Source: Ferrovibrio sp046297895
GTDB taxonomy: Bacteria; Pseudomonadota; Alphaproteobacteria; Ferrovibrionales; Ferrovibrionaceae
DNA: 64,000 bases
Reading direction: 5' to 3'
Assembly (NCBI RefSeq): GCF_046297895.1
Contig: NZ_JBKBHC010000005.1
Coordinates: forward strand, 186,001 to 250,000
Shown: positions 49,590 to 57,337 of the stretch, piece by piece
How the letters are laid out: every line of letters begins with the position of its first letter
Position numbering within the stretch: the first letter of the stretch is position 1
Made by a program: the position numbers and the translations under genes
Notes under the pieces: generated by a model
Database searches by the model: none
What the model was told of the DNA's origin: nothing
What the model saw: the letters and a program-made list of their open reading frames with translations, nothing else

Positions 49590-50477
49590 CTAGCCCGCTT
49601 TTCCCGGCAACGTCTTCAGATAGGCCAGCAGGGCGGCGATTTCGGCATCCGACATTTCCTTCAGGGAGTCGAAGGGCATCACCTGGATCACGCTGCCATC
49701 CGGCCGCTTGCCGTTGCGCAGCATGGCCGCGAAGGCTTCCGGCGTTGGATACCGCGCCATCACGGGCCCCGGGCGCAGGTCGGCAGCGGCGGGCCAATCC
49801 GGCGGCGCGCCCGGAATCTTGCCGCCGCGGAACCCCTCGCCATGACAGCCCAGGCACATATTCGCCGCATAGGCGCCCTGTGCGATCACATCATCGGCCG
49901 GCACCGGCTGGGCCGGCGGCAGGCTGTGGTCGATCTTCTCGGCGGCATCCTTCAGGATGCCGGCCGCATAGACAAAGCGCACCGGCAGCGGCAGGCGCAG
50001 ATCGCGCCGGTCGCCCTCCACCGGCGACAACGTATGGATATAGGCCACCATGGCGCCCAGATCCGCATCGGTCATGCGGTTATAGTCTTCGCTGGGCATG
50101 ATCAGCAGCGGCTGACCGCTGCGGTTCAGGCCATGGCGGATCGCGCGCACCCAGTCCTCGGAGGTGTAAGCAGCGGTCGGGCTGCCGGCACCAAGCGTCA
50201 GGTTCGGCCCTTTGACATACAGGCCATTGGGATCATCGATGAAGGTCTTGCCTGCACCGTCGCGGCCATGGCAGTCGATGCAGCCGCGCGATTCAAACAG
50301 GTAACGGCCGCGCTGCAGGGCGTCGGTCCCGGACGGAATCTCCACCGGCGCTGGGTCGACCGCGACCTTGCGATGCATTTTGCGTTCGCTCGCCAGTTCT
50401 GCGAACCCCGCGGCGCCACCGATGACGAGTGCTATCGCCCCGGCCACGCCGGCCGCGACCTTCCAGAGTCTACGCAT
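49590..50477 (-). CDS. Diheme cytochrome c, membrane-anchored
   Basis: 295 residues from the ATG at 50477, with GAGAGGG ahead. N-terminal anchor VAAGVAGAIALVIGGAAGFA; two CxxCH motifs, CIDCH (66-70) and CLGCH (208-212), each followed by a class-I cytochrome c domain with a distal Met (LLIMPSEDYN near 127 and VIQVMPFDSLKEMSD). This resembles alcohol/aldehyde dehydrogenase cytochrome subunits. It is convergent with coxM and 29 bases after the NAD(P)-binding gene on its own strand. Electron-acceptor role for the cox enzyme or another dehydrogenase is possible but inferred. Confidence 0.9.
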   Translation of the reverse strand: MRRLWKVAAGVAGAIALVIGGAAGFAELASERKMHRKVAVDPAPVEIPSGTDALQRGRYLFESRGCIDCHGRDGAGKTFIDDPNGLYVKGPNLTLGAGSPTAAYTSEDWVRAIRHGLNRSGQPLLIMPSEDYNRMTDADLGAMVAYIHTLSPVEGDRRDLRLPLPVRFVYAAGILKDAAEKIDHSLPPAQPVPADDVIAQGAYAANMCLGCHGEGFRGGKIPGAPPDWPAAADLRPGPVMARYPTPEAFAAMLRNGKRPDGSVIQVMPFDSLKEMSDAEIAALLAYLKTLPGKAG

Positions 50478-50506
50478 TTCCCTCTCCGTTGGATACGAGG
50501 CCGGCT

Positions 50507-51295
50507 TCAGCCGGTCGGCCCCTTCTCGCCAAGCGTCCAGTTCTCTTTGCGACCGCGCTCGTTTACGGGCAGTGCAACGCCCACGCGACGGCGACTGAAG
50601 CGAGCATTCGGCACAAGGTTGGTCATGATGATCTCGGCCACGTCCTCGTAGCTTACGATCAGTTCCGAGAGCTTGGATTTCATCATCAGCGAGAGGGCCA
50701 CAGGTGGGGCCCAGCGCGCCCAGGAACCGACCCGGTACGGCAGCATCTCGACACTGATCCGCAGATCGCTTCGCGGCAGGCCACCGGCGGCGGCGACCAT
50801 CGGTCCGGGACACATCAGAGACCAGTCACAGCTTGACGCCTGCAGGCGCCGCCAGTTGGTTTCGTGCGTTTTATACATGCCCGGAACGCCAGGCAGGCTG
50901 ACTCCAATCCGGTCGGTATGCGGCACGGTCAGCACCGCCGCCCCTGCGAGCAGCCATATGCGGCTTGAAGGCCCCATATGCTGCTCCGCGGCAGCGACGA
51001 CATTCTCGAAAAGCGAGACGAACATCGCCCCGTCCGCAACATGGCCGGCTGCATTGACAAGAGCATCGCAGCCCATGACCGCCGAGGCCATGGCCTGTTC
51101 GTCGAAGACATCGCCCTCCACGACTCTGACATGCTCCGGCAGAATGCCGGGCCAATGCTCGGCAAAACGGCTGGCGTTGCGTACGAATGCGGTGACCTCA
51201 TGTCCATGGGCCAACCCACGCGCAACCAGCCTGCGCCCGAGATTGCCGGCGGCGCCGATCACGACGACCTTTTTGCGCTGGATTGCCTCTGCCAT
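50507..51295 (-). CDS. NAD(P)-binding Rossmann protein (NmrA/atypical SDR)
   Basis: 262 residues from MAEAIQRKKVVVIGAAGNLGRRLVARGL at 51295, with AAGGCAG ahead. An ATG further upstream lies in the operator. GAAGNLGRR is the NmrA/atypical-SDR dinucleotide motif; HGHEVTAFVRNASRF, VVEGDVFDEQAMASAVMGCDALVNAAGH and GMYKTHETNWRRLQASSCDWSLMCPGPM match NAD(P)H-binding epimerase-like proteins that lack the usual catalytic Tyr. Divergent from tetR with palindromes between, so likely TetR-controlled. Confidence 0.88.
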   Translation of the reverse strand: MAEAIQRKKVVVIGAAGNLGRRLVARGLAHGHEVTAFVRNASRFAEHWPGILPEHVRVVEGDVFDEQAMASAVMGCDALVNAAGHVADGAMFVSLFENVVAAAEQHMGPSSRIWLLAGAAVLTVPHTDRIGVSLPGVPGMYKTHETNWRRLQASSCDWSLMCPGPMVAAAGGLPRSDLRISVEMLPYRVGSWARWAPPVALSLMMKSKLSELIVSYEDVAEIIMTNLVPNARFSRRRVGVALPVNERGRKENWTLGEKGPTG

Positions 51296-51335
51296 AACTG
51301 CCTTGGAATTTTTCACGATTAGCGTATCTTTAAAC

Positions 51336-51388
51336 AAATGAGGATATCCTCATTTTTGAGACAAACGTCATTTATGAGAGGTTTCTCA
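51336..51388. promoter_or_regulatory. Paired operator palindromes between the NAD(P)-binding gene and tetR
   Basis: A perfect 20-bp palindrome AAATGAGGAT|ATCCTCATTT (51336-51355) is followed 20 bases later by a related imperfect dyad TGAGAGGTTTCTCA (51375-51388). Shared core TGAG-N6-CTCA. This layout is typical of TetR autoregulation over divergent promoters; the adjacent TetR is the obvious candidate. Confidence 0.8.
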
Positions 51389-51396
51389 GTTTGTCA

Positions 51397-52023
51397 ATGA
51401 CAAAATCGGCATCCTCAAAACGTGACCGCACCCGCCGCCAACTGCTTGATGCGGCAGTGAAAGTTTTTGCCGCGCACGGCGTCGAGGCCGGCACCATCCA
51501 GGAAATCGCCACCGTCGCCGGCGTCGCCAACGGCACCTTCTACAACTACTTCCAGACCAAGGAAGAGATCATGGAGGCCGCCGCCGTCGCGGTCGGGGTG
51601 GATTACTGCAAGCGGATCGCTGCCAGCGCCGCCCATATCCCAGACGGTGCCGAACGCATGTCGATCGGCGGCCGACGCTACATGCTCATGGCCCTGGAAC
51701 AGCCCGAACTGGCGCGGTTCGCGATGTCGGTGGCGATCTTCTCACCGGTCTGGGCGGCACAGGTCGAGCCCTTCATCCGCGCCGACCTGATGTTGGGCAT
51801 CAGGCAGAAGCGCTTCCATGTCGCCAGCGTGCCGGCCGCCATGGACATGATCACCGGCACCAACTACGCCGGCATCAACAGCATCCTCGCTGGCCGGGCC
51901 GGCAAGAGCCATGTCGCAACTCTTTCGGCGACGATCCTGCGTGGTCTGGGCATGACGCCGAAGGACGCCGACGACATCGCCCGCCGGCCCCTGCCACCAA
52001 TGCCGCCTATCGCTGGAGAATGA
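51397..52023 (+). CDS. TetR-family transcriptional regulator
   Basis: 208 residues from the ATG at 51397 (MTKSASSKRDRTRRQLLDAAVKVFAAHG); a TTG at 51391 is also in frame. TetR HTH at about 25-65 with GTIQEIATVAGVANGTFYNYFQTKEEI, and an unremarkable ligand-binding domain. Divergent from the NAD(P)-binding/cytochrome genes with a paired palindrome between. Its last 17 bases overlap the convergent nitrile hydratase accessory gene. Confidence 0.93.
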   Translation: MTKSASSKRDRTRRQLLDAAVKVFAAHGVEAGTIQEIATVAGVANGTFYNYFQTKEEIMEAAAVAVGVDYCKRIAASAAHIPDGAERMSIGGRRYMLMALEQPELARFAMSVAIFSPVWAAQVEPFIRADLMLGIRQKRFHVASVPAAMDMITGTNYAGINSILAGRAGKSHVATLSATILRGLGMTPKDADDIARRPLPPMPPIAGE

Positions 52024-52360
52024 TCGGCTGGCCGTGCGGGGTGGCCCTGGCGGCGCGATCCCAGGCCTCGGCGCGTGCCTGCAGCGCGGCATCCGAGGTC
52101 GCGCCCTTGGCGACAACGAGCTTTTCCAGCGCATTGAGCCAGTGGCGGTAATAGGTCTCGCCGGTATCGGGGTCGCCGGCGGCCTGGGCGCGCCTGATCT
52201 CGGCGCTTAAGCTCTCGGCCCATTCCGGCCAGGTGAACAGGCCCTTCTGGTGCAGGGCCACGGCCATGGCGAAAGCCTGCGCCTCCCACGGCGCACGGAA
52301 AACCGGGGCCGCCGTCTCGTCGCAGGGCAGATCGGGCAGCAGCGATTTCAGCTCGCTCAT
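52007..52360 (-). CDS. Nitrile hydratase accessory (activator) protein
   Basis: 117 residues from MSELKSLLPDLPCDETAAPVFRAPWEAQAFAMAVALH at 52360. FRAPWEAQAFAMAVALHQKGLFTWPEWAESLSAEI and GETYYRHWLNALEKLV are shared with the NHase beta-subunit N-terminus and define the NHase activator family that loads cobalt. ATGA overlap with the beta-subunit stop. Ends in overlap with tetR. Confidence 0.9.
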   Translation of the reverse strand: MSELKSLLPDLPCDETAAPVFRAPWEAQAFAMAVALHQKGLFTWPEWAESLSAEIRRAQAAGDPDTGETYYRHWLNALEKLVVAKGATSDAALQARAEAWDRAARATPHGQPIILQR

Positions 52361-53016
52361 GCCGGCTCCAGGTAGCTGTCCCAGGCATCGACCGACACCG
52401 ACACAGTCGGATCGGCGCCTTCGCCCCAGAGCTCGCGGCCCTCGAAGCGCACGGTGTAAAGCCATTGCGGCATCTCGCCCCGGCCCTGCGCGCTGGCATC
52501 GGGGAAGACATGCATGCCATGCAGCAGCTCGACAGTGCCGACATGGCCGCGCACGTAACGCGGCAGGCGGGTATGGCCGGTGGGGTGCATGTTCTTCGCC
52601 CGCACGCGGTCGCCAGCCTTGAAGCGTGCCGGCTGGGTGGCCTCGCGTTCGGTCGGGCCGCCTTTCGCCAGCACCGCCGGCACGGCCTCGGCCTTCAGGA
52701 TGCGGGCAAGCTGTTTTGGCGGCGCGAGCACGCGGCCGGCCTCGACCTCCTCGGCGCTGACCAGCCCACGCTCGGCCATCAGCTTCTCCAGGCCAGCGAG
52801 CCAGATCTCGTAATAGCTCTTGGCCAGATATTGCGGCGGCGGCAGGCTTTCGCGCGCCGAGCGCGACTGGTCGATGTTCCACTGCCCGGTCGCACCCATG
52901 GCCAGCGTCATGGCCAGCACGCGCTTTTCCCATTCGGCATGGAAGCGGATATGTTCGGGTTCGGGCTTTACTGGGCCGAAGCCCATCATGCCGCCCATGT
53001 CGGCCGCGCCGTTCAC
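52357..53016 (-). CDS. nthB: Nitrile hydratase beta subunit
   Basis: 219 residues starting MNGAADMGGMMGFGPV, the NHase beta N-terminus. HAEWEKRVLAMTLAMGATGQWNIDQSR near 26, YYEIWLAGLEKLM, and the SH3-like C-terminal domain with FKAGDRVRAKNMHPTGHTRLPRYVRGHVG and LYTVRFEGRELWGEGADPTVSVSVDAWDSYLEP. It lies 25 bases after nthA. Pairs with the alpha subunit to hydrate nitriles to amides. Confidence 0.95.
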   Translation of the reverse strand: MNGAADMGGMMGFGPVKPEPEHIRFHAEWEKRVLAMTLAMGATGQWNIDQSRSARESLPPPQYLAKSYYEIWLAGLEKLMAERGLVSAEEVEAGRVLAPPKQLARILKAEAVPAVLAKGGPTEREATQPARFKAGDRVRAKNMHPTGHTRLPRYVRGHVGTVELLHGMHVFPDASAQGRGEMPQWLYTVRFEGRELWGEGADPTVSVSVDAWDSYLEPA

Positions 53017-53041
53017 GGCGCATATCCTCTTCTTGCACCGT

Positions 53042-53689
53042 TCATGCCGGCACCTCGGCGGGATTGCGGGCCAGCCCGGTGCCGATCATGCTGTCGCGTG
53101 TCACCAGTTTTGCCAGCCGCTCCTCGCTCCAGCCATCCGTACCGGCCGGGCGTTCGGGGATGACGAGATAGCGCAGCTCGGCGGTGGAGTCCCACAGCTT
53201 GATCTGCTTCGCCGCCGGCAGGGTGACGCCGAAATCTTTCAGCACGCCGCGTGGATCGATCACCGCGCGCGAGCGATAGGCTGCCGACTTGTACCAGACC
53301 GGCGGCAGGCCCAGCACCGGCCACGGATAGCAGGAGCAGAGCGTGCAGACGACCATGTTGTGGGTGTCGGGTGTGTTCTCCACCGCCACCATATGCTCGC
53401 CCTGGCGGCCGGCATAGCCCAGCGACACGATGGCCGCCGTGGCATCCTTGCGCAGCCAGTCGCGATAGGCCGGATCGCTCCAGGCTTTTGCCACCACATG
53501 GGCGCCGTTATGGGGGCCGACCTTGGTTTCATAGGTTTCGATCAGCACGTCCAGCGCGGCGGGATCGACATAGCCCTTCTCGACCAGGATGCTTTCCAGC
53601 GCGCGCACGCGCAGTTCGACATCGCTCAGTTCGCTGCCGTGATCGTGGTCATGGTCGTGATGATGGTGGTGGTCATGGTGCTGGCTCAT
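53042..53689 (-). CDS. nthA: Nitrile hydratase alpha subunit, cobalt type, His-rich N-terminus
   Basis: 215 residues. The metal site is VCTLCSCYPW with Cys115, Cys118, Cys120; threonine after the first Cys marks the cobalt (not iron) type. RGVLKDFGVTLPAAKQIKLWDSTAELRYLVIP is the alpha-subunit C-terminus. The first 17 residues contain ten histidines (MSQHHDHHHHHDHDH), a likely metal-sequestering tail. The start is only 9 bases after the stop of the histidine kinase upstream on the same strand, with no good separate promoter. Confidence 0.96.
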   Translation of the reverse strand: MSQHHDHHHHHDHDHDHGSELSDVELRVRALESILVEKGYVDPAALDVLIETYETKVGPHNGAHVVAKAWSDPAYRDWLRKDATAAIVSLGYAGRQGEHMVAVENTPDTHNMVVCTLCSCYPWPVLGLPPVWYKSAAYRSRAVIDPRGVLKDFGVTLPAAKQIKLWDSTAELRYLVIPERPAGTDGWSEERLAKLVTRDSMIGTGLARNPAEVPA

Positions 53690-53698
53690 GGCCCAAGC

Positions 53699-55075
53699 TT
53701 AGCAAGCCGGGGCCGGCAAAGCCAACACCGCGCGCAGGCCCCGCGGGGTCTGGTCCGGCTGGTGGTCTTCCAGCCGCAGAGTGCCGCCATGCAGCTTCGC
53801 AATCGCAGCAACGAGGCTGAGGCCCAGCCCGACACCCTCGGCGGTCGAACGGCTGCTGTCGCCGCGATAGAAGCGGTCGGTGGCGCGGGTCCGCTCCTCG
53901 TCGGTCAGGCCCGGTCCGGTATCGGCCACGGCGATGGCGGCGCCATTTGCGCCGTCCCGGAGCAGGCTGAGCCGGATATTGCCGCCGGCCGGGGTGTATT
54001 TGATGGCGTTGTCGAGCAGGTTGCCGACCGCCTGGGCCAGCAGCGAGGGATCGCCGTCGGCCGTGAGGCCCGGCGCGGTCTCCAGCGTGAAGCTGAGGCC
54101 GCGCGCCTCTGCCGCCGGACCGTAGAGTTCGGCCGTATCGGCCAGCAGGGCGGCGAGGTCGACCTTGCCGAAGCCGGCGCGGCGCAGGCCGCTGTCGATC
54201 TCGGCCAGGCGCAGCAGGGCATTAAACACGCCGATCAGCCGGTCGATGCCGCCAATCGCCGCCGCGACTTCGTCCAGCGTCGCCTCCGGCCCCTCCGCGC
54301 GGCGCAGCAGGCTTTCCAGCCTAGCCCGCACCTCGGCCAGCGGCGTGCGCAGATCGTGGGCGATGGCATTCGAGACGTTGCGCACGCCTTCGATCAGTTG
54401 CTGGATCTGGTCCAGCATGCGGTTGATGGTGACGACAAGCTGGTCGAATTCGTCGTTGCCGAGCCCGGCCGGCACGCGGCGGGCCAGATCGCCCTGCACG
54501 ATGGCGGTGGCGGTGCGGTTGATGCTTTCGATACGGCGCTGCACGCCGCGCCGCAGCAGCCAGCCGCCCAGCAGCGCGAGCGCCACGACGATGGCGCCGA
54601 CCCAGACCAGACTGCGCAGGAACAGGTTGCGGATCGCCACGCGCTCCTGCACGTCCCGGCCAACCAGAAGCTGATAGTTGCCCGGCAGCACCACATGCAG
54701 CAGCCGCGTGGCATGCAGCTTGCCACGATACACCAGGTCCACTTCATACCAGCCCGGCGCCGGGCCCACCTTCAGCGGCCAGGCGTCGACATTGCCGCCC
54801 AGCGGCCTTAAGCGCGGATCGGTCAGCAGATAGATCGCCTTGCCATCGGCGGACTCGGCCTCGACACGTTCGTTCATCGTCTGGATCGCGCCGGCCAGGC
54901 CGAAATCGCTGAGCCGGTCGCCGATGGCCCGCGTATCGGCCGCGATCACCGCGTCGGTCTCGCGGTCCAGATACCCGGTGGTGTTCCACCACAAAAGCCC
55001 GACCAGCAGCAGCGACGAGGCGATGAACAGGGCTGCATAGCCCAGCGCCAGTCGCAGCGAGGTCGAATGCAGCAT
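53699..55075 (-). CDS. Sensor histidine kinase (HAMP, HisKA, HATPase)
   Basis: 458 residues. Membrane helix 1 at about 8-30 (LALGYAALFIASSLLLVGLLW), periplasmic region to ~150, helix 2 at about 153-175 (LRSLVWVGAIVVALALLGGWLL), HAMP (RRIESINRTATAIVQGDLARRVP), HisKA with NAIAHDLRTPLAEV (phospho-acceptor His240), and HATPase_c (LAQAVGNLLDNAIKYTPAGGNI, ADTGPGLTDEER, GVGLGLSLVAAIAKLHGG). Starts one base after the response-regulator stop. Forms a two-component system downstream of degP. Confidence 0.94.
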   Translation of the reverse strand: MLHSTSLRLALGYAALFIASSLLLVGLLWWNTTGYLDRETDAVIAADTRAIGDRLSDFGLAGAIQTMNERVEAESADGKAIYLLTDPRLRPLGGNVDAWPLKVGPAPGWYEVDLVYRGKLHATRLLHVVLPGNYQLLVGRDVQERVAIRNLFLRSLVWVGAIVVALALLGGWLLRRGVQRRIESINRTATAIVQGDLARRVPAGLGNDEFDQLVVTINRMLDQIQQLIEGVRNVSNAIAHDLRTPLAEVRARLESLLRRAEGPEATLDEVAAAIGGIDRLIGVFNALLRLAEIDSGLRRAGFGKVDLAALLADTAELYGPAAEARGLSFTLETAPGLTADGDPSLLAQAVGNLLDNAIKYTPAGGNIRLSLLRDGANGAAIAVADTGPGLTDEERTRATDRFYRGDSSRSTAEGVGLGLSLVAAIAKLHGGTLRLEDHQPDQTPRGLRAVLALPAPAC

Positions 55076-55076
55076 C

Positions 55077-55757
55077 TCAGGCCTCGGCCGCCATCATGTA
55101 GCCCGCGCCGCGCACGGTCTTCAGCAGGGGCTTCTCAGTGCCGGCATCGATCTTCTGGCGCAGGTTGCTGATATGCACGTCGATCACGTTGGTCTGCGGA
55201 TCGAAATGGTATTCCCACACATTCTCCAGCAGCATGGTGCGGGTCACCACCTGGCCGGCATGGCGCATCAGGTATTCCAGCAGCTTGTATTCGCGCGGTT
55301 TCAGGGCGATGACCTTGCCGCCGCGCATGGCCTGCCGTTTCAGCAGGTCGAGACTGAGATCCCCCACTTCTAGCATGGTCTGGGTCGGCGCCGTGCGCCC
55401 CCGCCGCACCAGGGCCTGCAGCCGTGCCTCCAACTCCCCGTAGGCAAAAGGCTTGGTCAGGTAGTCGTCGCCCCCGGCACGCAGGCCGCGGATGCGTTCG
55501 TCCACATCCGCCAGCGCGCTGAGGATCAGGATCGGCGTGGTGTTGCCGGTGCGGCGCAGGGCATCGACGATGCCCAGCCCATCCACGCCGCCCGGCAGCA
55601 TGCGGTCCATGATGATGGCGTCGTATTGCTCCGTGGTGGCGAGGAACAGGCCATCGCGGCCGTTATCGGCATGGTCGACGGTATGGCCCGCTTCGCCCAG
55701 TCCCTTGCGGATGAACTGGGCGACCTGCGGATTGTCTTCAACGATCAGAATTTTCAT
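55077..55757 (-). CDS. OmpR/PhoB-family response regulator
   Basis: 226 residues. Receiver domain (MKILIVEDNPQVAQFIRKGL; phospho-acceptor Asp51 in IIMDRMLPGG; KPFAYGELEARL) and a winged-helix DNA-binding domain (VIALKPREYKLLEYLMRHAGQVVTRTMLLENVWEYHFDPQTNVIDVHISNLRQKID). Six bases after degP and one before the kinase, so probably one transcript. Likely binds direct repeats such as those upstream of degP. Confidence 0.95.
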   Translation of the reverse strand: MKILIVEDNPQVAQFIRKGLGEAGHTVDHADNGRDGLFLATTEQYDAIIMDRMLPGGVDGLGIVDALRRTGNTTPILILSALADVDERIRGLRAGGDDYLTKPFAYGELEARLQALVRRGRTAPTQTMLEVGDLSLDLLKRQAMRGGKVIALKPREYKLLEYLMRHAGQVVTRTMLLENVWEYHFDPQTNVIDVHISNLRQKIDAGTEKPLLKTVRGAGYMMAAEA

Positions 55758-55762
55758 CGTCT

Positions 55763-57238
55763 TCAGGCCAGTTGCAGGGCCAGATAATAGGTGGTGCCCT
55801 CGCGCCTGACCAGCAGGGTGACGGCTTCCCTGTGCTGCTGGCGCGCCGTCTCGATCTGCTCGGCCGCTTCGGCCGGATTCGCCACCGCATGGCCGGCAAC
55901 GCCCAGGATCACGTCGCCCGGCCGCACGCCGCTTTCCTCGGCCCTGCTGTCGGGCGTCACTTCGGTGACGACCGCCCCCTTGGCCTCATCGAGGCCCAGG
56001 CGGGCGCGCAGTTCCGGCGTCACCGGCGCCAGCGCCAGGCCGACGCGCTCCTCCCTGCCCGCCTCGTCCAGCGCCGCGCTCCGTTCGGCCGGCTGGCTGC
56101 CGACCGTGATGGTCAGCGTCTTCTCCCTGCCCTCGCGCCAGACATCGAGCTTCGCCCTGTCGCCCGCCTTCAGCCCGGCCACCTGGGTCGCCAGATCACG
56201 CGGATCGCGGATCGTATTGCCATTCAGTGCGATCACCACGTCGCCCTGCTTCAGCCCGGCTTTCGCGGCCGGGCCATCGGCCTGCACATCGTTCACCAGC
56301 ACGCCTTCGGCATTCTTGCGGCCAACCGCCTTGGCCAGGGCCTCGGTCATCGGCTGCATGGTGACGCCGAGCCAGCCACGCGCCACCATGCCGCTGTCTT
56401 TAAGCTGCGCGATCACGCTGCCGGCCAGATTGGACGGCACGGCAAAACCGATGCCGACATTGCCGCCATTGGGCGTGTAGATCGCCGTGGCGATGCCGAT
56501 CACCTTGCCCGACTGATCAAACAGCGGGCCACCGGAATTGCCCGGATTGATCGGCGCGTCGATCTGCAGGAAATTGTCGTAGGGGCCACTGTTCAGGTTG
56601 CGGCCACGCGCCGAGACGATGCCGGCCGAAACGCTGCCGCCGAGGCCAAACGGGTTGCCCACCGCCACCACCCAGTCGCCGATGCGGGCGCGGTCGGAAT
56701 CGCCGAAGGCCACATAGGGCAGCGGCGTCTTGCTCTCGATCTTAAGCAGGGCGAGATCCGTCTTGGCATCGCGACCCTTCACCGTGGCGGGAAATTCGCG
56801 GCCATCGTCCAGCGTCACCACGATCTTGTCGGCGCCATCGACCACATGGTTGTTGGTCACGACGTAGCCGGCGGGGTCGATGATGAAGCCCGAGCCCAGG
56901 GCATGCTGCGGCCCGCTGCGGCGCTGCTGCTGGTCGCCGAACTGGCGGAAGAATTCCTCAAACGGCGAGCCGGGGGGAAACGGCGATTGCGGCAGGCGCT
57001 GGGCCTGGCGCGTCGCCTTCTCGGTGGTGGCGATGTTCACCACGGCGGGCTTCACCTTTTCGACCAGATCGGCGAAGGAGGGTTTGACGGCAAGCTGCTC
57101 GACCGGCGCGGCCGGGAGCGCGGCGTCGTTGGCCGCCAGGGCGCGGGCGGCGAGGTACCCGCCGCCGCCCGATAGGATCGTGCTGGCCAGCAGGACGGCG
57201 ACTAGAATGCGCCTAAAGGAAGAACGTTCGGCTTTCAT
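55763..57238 (-). CDS. Do-like periplasmic serine protease (DegP/HtrA family)
   Basis: 491 residues from MKAERSSFRRILVAVLLAST at 57238, with AGGAGCAG ahead. Trypsin-like domain with the triad His131 (VTNNHVVDG), Asp161 (AKTDLALLKI), Ser235 (NPGNSGGPLF), then two PDZ domains (ARGWLGVTMQPMTEAL near 290 and VGLALAPVTPELRARLGLD near 400). Membrane-targeting N-terminus. Envelope quality control; co-transcription with the two-component system suggests that system senses envelope stress. Confidence 0.95.
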   Translation of the reverse strand: MKAERSSFRRILVAVLLASTILSGGGGYLAARALAANDAALPAAPVEQLAVKPSFADLVEKVKPAVVNIATTEKATRQAQRLPQSPFPPGSPFEEFFRQFGDQQQRRSGPQHALGSGFIIDPAGYVVTNNHVVDGADKIVVTLDDGREFPATVKGRDAKTDLALLKIESKTPLPYVAFGDSDRARIGDWVVAVGNPFGLGGSVSAGIVSARGRNLNSGPYDNFLQIDAPINPGNSGGPLFDQSGKVIGIATAIYTPNGGNVGIGFAVPSNLAGSVIAQLKDSGMVARGWLGVTMQPMTEALAKAVGRKNAEGVLVNDVQADGPAAKAGLKQGDVVIALNGNTIRDPRDLATQVAGLKAGDRAKLDVWREGREKTLTITVGSQPAERSAALDEAGREERVGLALAPVTPELRARLGLDEAKGAVVTEVTPDSRAEESGVRPGDVILGVAGHAVANPAEAAEQIETARQQHREAVTLLVRREGTTYYLALQLA

Positions 57239-57337
57239 GGGTCTGCTCCTGTGCAGGTGAACATCCATGACGCCAAGATAGGAACGCCCGGTTTCCCGGT
57301 GCCTGAACGGCGGATTAATTAAATTTAATCTTCGGCC
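57239..57337. promoter_or_regulatory. degP upstream region with TTAAT direct repeats
   Basis: In the 99-bp gap between the multicopper oxidase stop and degP, TTAAT at 57315-57319 and 57325-57329 form direct repeats with a 10-base period (5-base spacer). OmpR/PhoB-family regulators bind such boxes on one DNA face. The AT-rich patch GATTAA-N6-TTAATC also reads as an inverted repeat. Either way it is a distinct AT-rich operator candidate for the regulator encoded just downstream. Confidence 0.5.
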
